A DNA stretch of 64,000 nucleotides from Herbiconiux sp. GTDB lineage: Bacteria; Actinomycetota; Actinomycetes; Actinomycetales; Microbacteriaceae. Of the stretch, positions 59,396 through 64,000 are shown in pieces. The stretch is from assembly GCF_004297105.1 (NCBI RefSeq), contig NZ_SCVE01000008.1, positions 1-64,000 on the forward strand. Reading direction: 5' to 3'. Every line of letters begins with the position of its first letter. Position 1 is the stretch's first letter. The translations under genes and the position numbers were made by a program. The notes beneath the pieces were generated by a model. That model was given only the letters and a program-made list of their open reading frames with translations, did not search any database and was not told the origin of the DNA.

Positions 59396-60486
59396 GCCGC
59401 CTCTCCGTCCGCGATGACCTCGGGCAGCGCAGCGGCCTCGGGCAGCGCCACGCCCGACACCGGCTGCTGCTGCGTGATGCAGTGGATACCGCCGCCCCGG
59501 GCCAGGATCTCCCGCGCATCGACGGTCACCACCCTGCGCCCCGGGTACACCTCGGCCAGGATCTCGCGGGCACGGGCATCCGCCCGCTCCTCCCCCGGGC
59601 CGTAGCCGCAGGCGATCACGCCGTCGTTCACCACGAGGTGGTTCACGTAGTTCCAGTCGACGAAGCCCTCGCCGTCGCGCAGGGTGTCGGGAGCCGGGAT
59701 GTCGACGATGGAGAAGGTCCGGCCGGCCGCATCCGTCTGCCCCGCGAGGAAGGAACGCAACTCGCGCATCACCGCGTGATCGGGATGCGCCGGGTCGTTC
59801 TGCTGGTGCACCAGCAGCGTGCCGGGCGAGGGGATGGTGGCGATCATGTCGACGTGCCCGCGCGTGCCGAACGGCTCGTAGTCGCGGGTGAGGCCCCGGG
59901 GCAGCCAGATGACCGTGGTCGCCCCGATCGTGCGGGCGAGCTCGGCCTCGACGGCCGCGCGGTCGAGACCGGGGTTGCGGCCCGGGTCGAGCTGCACGGT
60001 CTGGGTCACCAGCACGGTGCCTTCGCCGTCGACGTGGATGGCGCCGCCCTCGTTCACGAGCGACGACGCGACCACGGATGCACCGGCCTCGCCCGCCACG
60101 GCGCGCGCGATGTGCTGGTCGTTCTCCCACACCGCCCAGTCGCTCTGACCGCCCCAGCCGTTGAAGACCCAGTCGACGGCACCCAGCGCCCCCGACTCGT
60201 CGAGCACGAAGCTGGGGCCGATGTCGCGCATCCAGCTGTCGTCGAGGGGACGCTCGACGATGTCGATGGCCGAGGAGAGCATCCGGCGCGCCCGGGCGAC
60301 CTCCACGGGGTCGACCACCATGGTCACCGGCTCGAACTCGGCCACGGCGTGAGCCACCGAGGTCCAGGCGGCATAGGCGGCCTCGCGCTCTGCGGGAGTG
60401 TCGCCGAGCGCGGCATTGGGGCGGGGGAATGCCATCCAGACGCGCTCCTGAGGGTGGGTCTCCGGGGGCATGCGCCAGGTGCTCAC
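59392..60486 (-). CDS. aguA: Agmatine deiminase (PPAD family)
   Basis: The 364-residue enzyme hydrolyses agmatine to N-carbamoylputrescine and ammonia in the putrescine route. It has MPPETHPQERVWMAFPRP at the start, DDSWMRDIGP near 82, the NEGGAIHVDGEGT loop near 145 and the nucleophile cysteine in GGGIHCITQQQP near 348. N-carbamoylputrescine would need an amidase, which may be the job of the coupled downstream gene although that gene is not of the usual nitrilase-type AguB family. A palindrome lies 26 bases before the start. Confidence 0.9.
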   Translation of the reverse strand: MSTWRMPPETHPQERVWMAFPRPNAALGDTPAEREAAYAAWTSVAHAVAEFEPVTMVVDPVEVARARRMLSSAIDIVERPLDDSWMRDIGPSFVLDESGALGAVDWVFNGWGGQSDWAVWENDQHIARAVAGEAGASVVASSLVNEGGAIHVDGEGTVLVTQTVQLDPGRNPGLDRAAVEAELARTIGATTVIWLPRGLTRDYEPFGTRGHVDMIATIPSPGTLLVHQQNDPAHPDHAVMRELRSFLAGQTDAAGRTFSIVDIPAPDTLRDGEGFVDWNYVNHLVVNDGVIACGYGPGEERADARAREILAEVYPGRRVVTVDAREILARGGGIHCITQQQPVSGVALPEAAALPEVIADGEAA

Positions 60487-60511
60487 CGTGGTCTCCTTTG
60501 CGGAACAAGCT

Positions 60512-60531
60512 TATTGACCGTCTGATCAATA
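60512..60531. promoter_or_regulatory. Candidate TetR operator between aguA and the ykoE-like gene
   Basis: TATTGACCGTCTGATCAATA has perfect TATTGA/TCAATA arms around CCGTCTGA. It sits in the 106-base divergent gap, 26 bases from the agmatine deiminase start. Its size and TTGAC-GTC wording resemble TetR-family operators. Confidence 0.5.
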
Positions 60532-60592
60532 CCCTGAGGCTAGCCGCACGCCGGGGGTGTGTCAACGCAAATAGACTTCTGCTGGAGGCCTC

Positions 60593-61159
60593 ATGAAGAA
60601 CGTCAGCACCCGTCTGCTGCTGAGCTGTGCCGCGCTCGGTGTGGCGGGCGGGATCCTGTTCATCGTCAACGCCTACATCGGCGGCTCTGTTCTGGCGGTG
60701 GCACCGGTGTTCTACGGGCTCACACTCGGGGTGTATTTCGTGCCCGGTGCGATCGCCCAGTACCTGTTCCGGCGCGGCGGGGTCGCCGTGCTCGTGGCCG
60801 CCATCTCGGGGCTCGTGGCCGCCGCCTTCCAGCCCCTCGGATTCTGGGCCGCGCTCATCGCCGTGGGCATCGGGCTCGTTCAGGAGATCCCGTTCGCGAT
60901 CGGCCGCTATCGGCACTTCCCCGTGTGGCTGTTCCTGGTGGGCGCCGTGATCTCGGGTGTGATCCTGGCCGCCGGCATGTACCGGCTGATCGGCACGCAC
61001 GCGCTCGATGCGCTGGGCGGCATCATCCTTCTCGTGGGGTCGGTGGCGTCACCGGTGATCTTCACGATCGTGGCGCTGGCGCTGGCGCGCGCACTCGCCG
61101 CCACAGGCGTGGCCCGCGGCATCGCCCGCCCGGCCGGCACCGCGGCGCCGCGTCGCTGA
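60593..61159 (+). CDS. ECF transporter substrate-binding component, YkoE-like
   Basis: This 188-residue protein has five to six membrane helices with the layout of YkoE, the substrate-specific subunit of an energy-coupling-factor importer for thiamine precursors. The PGAIAQYLFRRGG and GLVQEIPFAIGRYRHFP segments fit the family. ATG 60593 has GGAGG 7 bases before it. No TPP riboswitch is visible upstream. The partner ATPase (YkoD-like) lies 1.8 kb away at 62972, separated by a minus-strand peptidase gene. Confidence 0.75.
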   Translation: MKNVSTRLLLSCAALGVAGGILFIVNAYIGGSVLAVAPVFYGLTLGVYFVPGAIAQYLFRRGGVAVLVAAISGLVAAAFQPLGFWAALIAVGIGLVQEIPFAIGRYRHFPVWLFLVGAVISGVILAAGMYRLIGTHALDALGGIILLVGSVASPVIFTIVALALARALAATGVARGIARPAGTAAPRR

Positions 61160-61345
61160 GAATTCGGGGCCGCTGCGCCCTGTGGCGCGCATCCGGCCGC
61201 CGCAGCCGGGTCGGTCGTACGGGTTCGACCAAGAATCGCGGCAACCGCGGCGGATAGCGAGGCACTCGCCCGCATTCGTGGCGTAGTCCGCGGTGAGCCG
61301 GTGGGTGGGTCGCGCCGGCGGTGGGTGGGTCGCGCCGGGGGCGGG
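61160..61345. other. Convergent gap with a 20-bp tandem repeat
   Basis: The gap holds no gene. The segment GTGGGTGGGTCGCGCCGG(C/G)G occurs twice in tandem at 61301-61320 and 61321-61340 with one change, just before the stop codon of the peptidase gene. Confidence 0.6.
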
Positions 61346-62812
61346 TTACTGGCCGGTGGCCGTGACGAGGGAGGAGTCGCTGAGGAGCAGCGGAGCATCC
61401 GTCACCGGAACGTCGACGTGCATGTGCGTGCAGGAGTCGTCGAACTCGGTCCAGTTGGTGAGGTTCACGTGCACACCCGCCGAGGTGCGGCAGCTCGCCT
61501 GACCGACGCGCGAGCCCACGGGCATCACGGGGTCGAGGAGGCTGATCATCTTGAGCGTGCCGGCATCTGCACCGTTGAGGCTCTTGTTGTCGAGCAGGTA
61601 GAAGTCGACCGCGTGACCGCCGCCATCGACGTAGTGCATCGAGCTCGTGCCGCCGCCCTCGATCTGGCCGGTGCACTTGCGGTTGATGTCGCTGACGCCC
61701 ACCTGGTCGAAGTTGCGCACGGCGATCGCGATGATCTCGAGGATGCGGTAGTCGACGCCGCAGTCGGGCACGGTGACGCCCTGCGCGATCCAGCGGATCT
61801 CCTTCATGTGGTCGGGCTGCGAGCCCACCAGCTTGCCGGAGTCCATGGCGTTCACGAGCTCTTGCGCCAGCGAGCGGCCCACGAGCAGCTGAGCGGTGGA
61901 GTAGCCGGCGGCCTGCAGCTCGCCCGCGTCGGAGACGCCGTAGCCGTCACGATCGACGGTTCCGGATGCCGACCCGGCGGTGACCAGCTGCTGGGTCTGC
62001 GCGTCGGTGCCGGCGCTCAGGCTGAGGTTCACGACGTTCGCGTCTTCGGGGCTGGCCGAGACCGTGGTGGGAAGGGCGGTGACCGCGGTCATGGCCACGA
62101 CGAAGGCCATGGCGACGGCGCTGAAGGCGGTTTTGGCCCAGCCCCGGCGGCGCGAGGCGGGAGCACCGGTGCCGGAAGTCGCGGCACCCGCGACGGCGGG
62201 GCGGACGGGCGCGGTCGTCGTGCGGGATGCTCGCGAGGCGCGGGGCGCCGGCGCGGCCCGGCGCGGGCGGAGGGAGGCCGTCTGGGCCTCTGAGGTGACG
62301 ATCATCGTCTCGGTCGCGATCGGGCCGGTGGACCGCGAGGTGGCGAGGAGCGCGGCGTCGGCCGGTGCGGAATCGGCGGAACGCGCAGAGGGAGAGGTGA
62401 TCTGCACCGATGCGATGTGCAGGGCCGGCTCGGGGTCGAAGGCCGAGACGACGAGGTCGTCTCCTGTCGGAACCACCGGCTCGAGGGCGAGCGGAACATC
62501 GGGTTCGAGGGCCGCTGTGCCGATCTCGGCGATCTCCAGCGTGGCGATCTCTTCGGCGCGCAGGGCCTCTTGCGCCTCGCGCTCGAGCGCCTCCTGCTCG
62601 CGCAGCTGGCGGCGGGTGAGGGGGGCGGTTGCCGTCACCGCGGGCGCGGCATCCGACGCCACCGACCCGGCGGCCTCGATGCGAGCGGCTTCGGCGAGCC
62701 TCAGTTCACGCAGCTGACGGCGGGTCAGAGCCTCTGACCGGCCCTCGGAACCGGCACCGCGGTTCGCATCGCGGGACGCCGGGGCGTCGGATCGCGAGTG
62801 AGGATTCGGCAA
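61346..62812 (-). CDS. Membrane-anchored M15-like peptidase with disordered stalk
   Basis: The protein is 488 residues. The first 225 are cytoplasmic low complexity with LTRRQLRE twice (29-36, 65-72). One membrane helix covers about 226-248. The motif VDRDGYGVSDAGELQAAGY (286-304) matches the M23 protein at 40204. The C-terminal domain has SMHYVDGGGHAVDF and CTHMHVDV, the His-x2-Asp and His-x-His patterns of zinc D,D-carboxypeptidase-like M15 enzymes, plus four cysteines. The start is TTG 62812; the frame is closed upstream by TAG and offers no ATG or GTG. Peptidase activity is inferred. Confidence 0.75.
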   Translation of the reverse strand: MPNPHSRSDAPASRDANRGAGSEGRSEALTRRQLRELRLAEAARIEAAGSVASDAAPAVTATAPLTRRQLREQEALEREAQEALRAEEIATLEIAEIGTAALEPDVPLALEPVVPTGDDLVVSAFDPEPALHIASVQITSPSARSADSAPADAALLATSRSTGPIATETMIVTSEAQTASLRPRRAAPAPRASRASRTTTAPVRPAVAGAATSGTGAPASRRRGWAKTAFSAVAMAFVVAMTAVTALPTTVSASPEDANVVNLSLSAGTDAQTQQLVTAGSASGTVDRDGYGVSDAGELQAAGYSTAQLLVGRSLAQELVNAMDSGKLVGSQPDHMKEIRWIAQGVTVPDCGVDYRILEIIAIAVRNFDQVGVSDINRKCTGQIEGGGTSSMHYVDGGGHAVDFYLLDNKSLNGADAGTLKMISLLDPVMPVGSRVGQASCRTSAGVHVNLTNWTEFDDSCTHMHVDVPVTDAPLLLSDSSLVTATGQ

Positions 62813-62971
62813 ACGAAAGACTTTCGGGGTGGAACTGCTGACGTGGTGCCGCTAGGGACGACTCCACAACGGGAACCTCTCGACCCTAACAAGGCTGCCT
62901 GGAAAAACCCAGGGCGCGGCGCGAATCCATTCGGACGCATCAGGTCGGCAAGGCTTACCTAAGCTGTTCAC

Positions 62972-64000
62972 ATGCCGCTCTCTCGCCCGCTCGTCCGCGC
63001 GGAAGGAGTGCGCATCCGGCACGAGGGCGGCGAGCGCTTCACCCCCGACGGCGCATCGCTCGAGGTGCGTGCCGGCGAGGTGGTGCTGCTGCTCGGGCCC
63101 TCCGGATGCGGCAAGTCGACGTTCACCCTGGCCCTCAACGGGCTCGTTCCGCACGCCGTGCCCGCGGAGCTCGAGGGCACCGTGTCGATCGGTGGCCGCC
63201 CCACGACCGAGCTGACGGTGGCCGAGGCGAGCGCCACGGTGTCGATGGTCTTCCAGGACCCGGATGCGCAGATCGTCACCGGGACCGTGCTCGACGAGGT
63301 GTGCTTCGGGCCCGAGAACCTGCGCGTGCCGGTCGGCGAGGTGCTGGCGCGCGCGGAGCTCGCGCTGCGGCAGGTGGGGTTGTGGGAACGTCGGCAGGAG
63401 AATCCCGACGTGCTCTCGGGCGGCGGGCGCCAGCGGCTGGCGATCGCGTGCGCGCTGGCGCTTCGGTCGCCCGTGATCGTGCTGGACGAACCGACCGCGA
63501 ACCTCGACCCCGTCGGCATCGACGAGGTCTATGCGGTGCTGGAGGTGCTCGTGCGTCAGGGTGGGCATGCTCTCGTGCTCGTGGAGCACGATCTCGATGC
63601 CGCGATCGGATTGGTCGACCGGATCGTGGTGCTCGACCACCGGGGCCGGCCGGCGTTCGACGGACCGGCCGCCGATGTCCTCCAGCGGCACGCGGAGGAC
63701 CTGCTGGCACTGGGGGTGTGGCTGCCCACCGCCGTGATCGCGGGTCTGCGCCTGCGGCGCGCCGGCCACCGGGTCGATGAGCTGCCGCTCACGCCCGAGG
63801 CACTCACAGAGGTGCTCGACGGCCTCGGAGGACGCGAGGCGCCGGGCGCCCATACCGATACCGATACCGATACCGATAGCGCACGAAATCAGCGACTCCC
63901 AGCGCCGCCCCGGTCTGGGGAGGCGAGCTCGTCCCCGGAATCACGGGATCGCACAGGAGCGGCGGGCGATCGGGCGGAGTCGCCATCGGCCTCGGGCGCG
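62972..64000 (+). CDS. ECF-type ABC transporter ATPase (YkoD-like), 3' end outside window
   Basis: The frame from ATG 62972 is open to the last base (343 codons). The first ATPase domain is complete: Walker A GPSGCGKST (42-50), Q-loop Gln95, signature LSGGGRQR (148-155, with Gly for the usual Gln), Walker B VIVLDEPTANLD (168-179) and VEHD. From about residue 280 a linker follows with four Thr-Asp pairs encoded by (ACCGAT)4. YkoD-type proteins have two such domains, so a second is expected beyond the window. It probably powers the YkoE-like component at 60593. Confidence 0.85.
   Translation, partial: MPLSRPLVRAEGVRIRHEGGERFTPDGASLEVRAGEVVLLLGPSGCGKSTFTLALNGLVPHAVPAELEGTVSIGGRPTTELTVAEASATVSMVFQDPDAQIVTGTVLDEVCFGPENLRVPVGEVLARAELALRQVGLWERRQENPDVLSGGGRQRLAIACALALRSPVIVLDEPTANLDPVGIDEVYAVLEVLVRQGGHALVLVEHDLDAAIGLVDRIVVLDHRGRPAFDGPAADVLQRHAEDLLALGVWLPTAVIAGLRLRRAGHRVDELPLTPEALTEVLDGLGGREAPGAHTDTDTDTDSARNQRLPAPPRSGEASSSPESRDRTGAAGDRAESPSASGA
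63854..63877 (+). repeat. Hexanucleotide repeat (ACCGAT)4
   Basis: There are four perfect copies of ACCGAT in the linker of the ECF ATPase, encoding Thr-Asp four times. Because the unit is six bases, copy-number changes keep the frame. Confidence 0.9.

Noticed and set aside
60487..60592. TPP riboswitch upstream of the ykoE-like gene
   Set aside because: The gap is 106 bases and lacks the conserved CUGAGA and ACCUGAUCUGG-type segments; only an ACCCTGAGGC fragment is present.

Overview
The window is high-GC DNA with dense, short-spaced genes, frequent ATGA/GTGA stop-start overlaps and many GTG starts. Gene content includes MenF/MenG with a polyprenyl synthase (menaquinone), an FprA-type reductase, YajQ, a CtpE-like P-type ATPase, cell-wall peptidases with long disordered Ala/Arg/Pro-rich N-termini, and an LPXTG-like anchor. 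Together these point to a chromosomal segment of an actinobacterium, most likely Microbacteriaceae. That assignment is inference from style and content; no rRNA gene is present to confirm it.

Layout. 0-7.1 kb: a truncated unknown gene, a small membrane protein, a CtpE-like cation ATPase, pyridoxal kinase PdxY, a zinc alcohol dehydrogenase, an ACR3/BASS-type carrier and a GrpB protein. 7.1-24.3 kb: a large catabolic cluster with a type I Baeyer-Villiger monooxygenase, SDRs, an MHS transporter, a hydantoinase/acetone-carboxylase-type pair (the B subunit has a Cys4 tail), a class II aldolase, an aldehyde dehydrogenase, a flavin hydroxylase, an esterase, an MBL hydrolase and a benzoylformate-decarboxylase-like ThDP enzyme, followed by an IclR regulator. 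Five matches to one palindrome (TTCTG-N5-CAGAA) lie in front of the transcription units, so this looks like one IclR regulon, plausibly for an aromatic or alkyl ketone/keto acid. 24.4-29.1 kb: a VOC/MarR divergent pair with two operators, a secreted clan GH-A glycosidase with two carbohydrate-binding domains under a perfect LacI-type palindrome, and a Rob-like AraC regulator.

29.2-37.6 kb: a second catabolic cluster of visibly lower GC (AAHS-type transporter, three SDRs of which one has lost its catalytic residues, two HpcH/HpaI aldolases, an alpha/beta hydrolase, a cyclase-family protein) with a LysR regulator. Two of its promoters are near copies of each other. It ends next to tRNA-Met and tRNA-Thr. 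38-46 kb: alpha-glucosidase, M23 wall peptidase, inositol monophosphatase, tRNA-Tyr, a lipoprotein transglycosylase, a VapBC-like toxin-antitoxin pair, YajQ and NudK. 46-54.8 kb: a BBE-like oxidase, a MocR regulator with a divergent EamA exporter, FprA and the menaquinone genes. 54.8-64 kb: two arrays of paired palindromes, a 48-residue LASTG microprotein, two DUF202 proteins, a TetR regulator, an amidase with agmatine deiminase, a YkoE-like ECF component, a second stalked wall peptidase and the start of a YkoD-like ECF ATPase that runs off the end.

The most unusual feature is the pair of intergenic arrays at 54873-55490 and 57359-57571. Both are built from the core TTGCCACA-N3-TGTGGCAA, in both the two palindromes of a unit are centred 30 bp apart, and both sit between convergent genes. 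Several other convergent gaps carry long inverted repeats.
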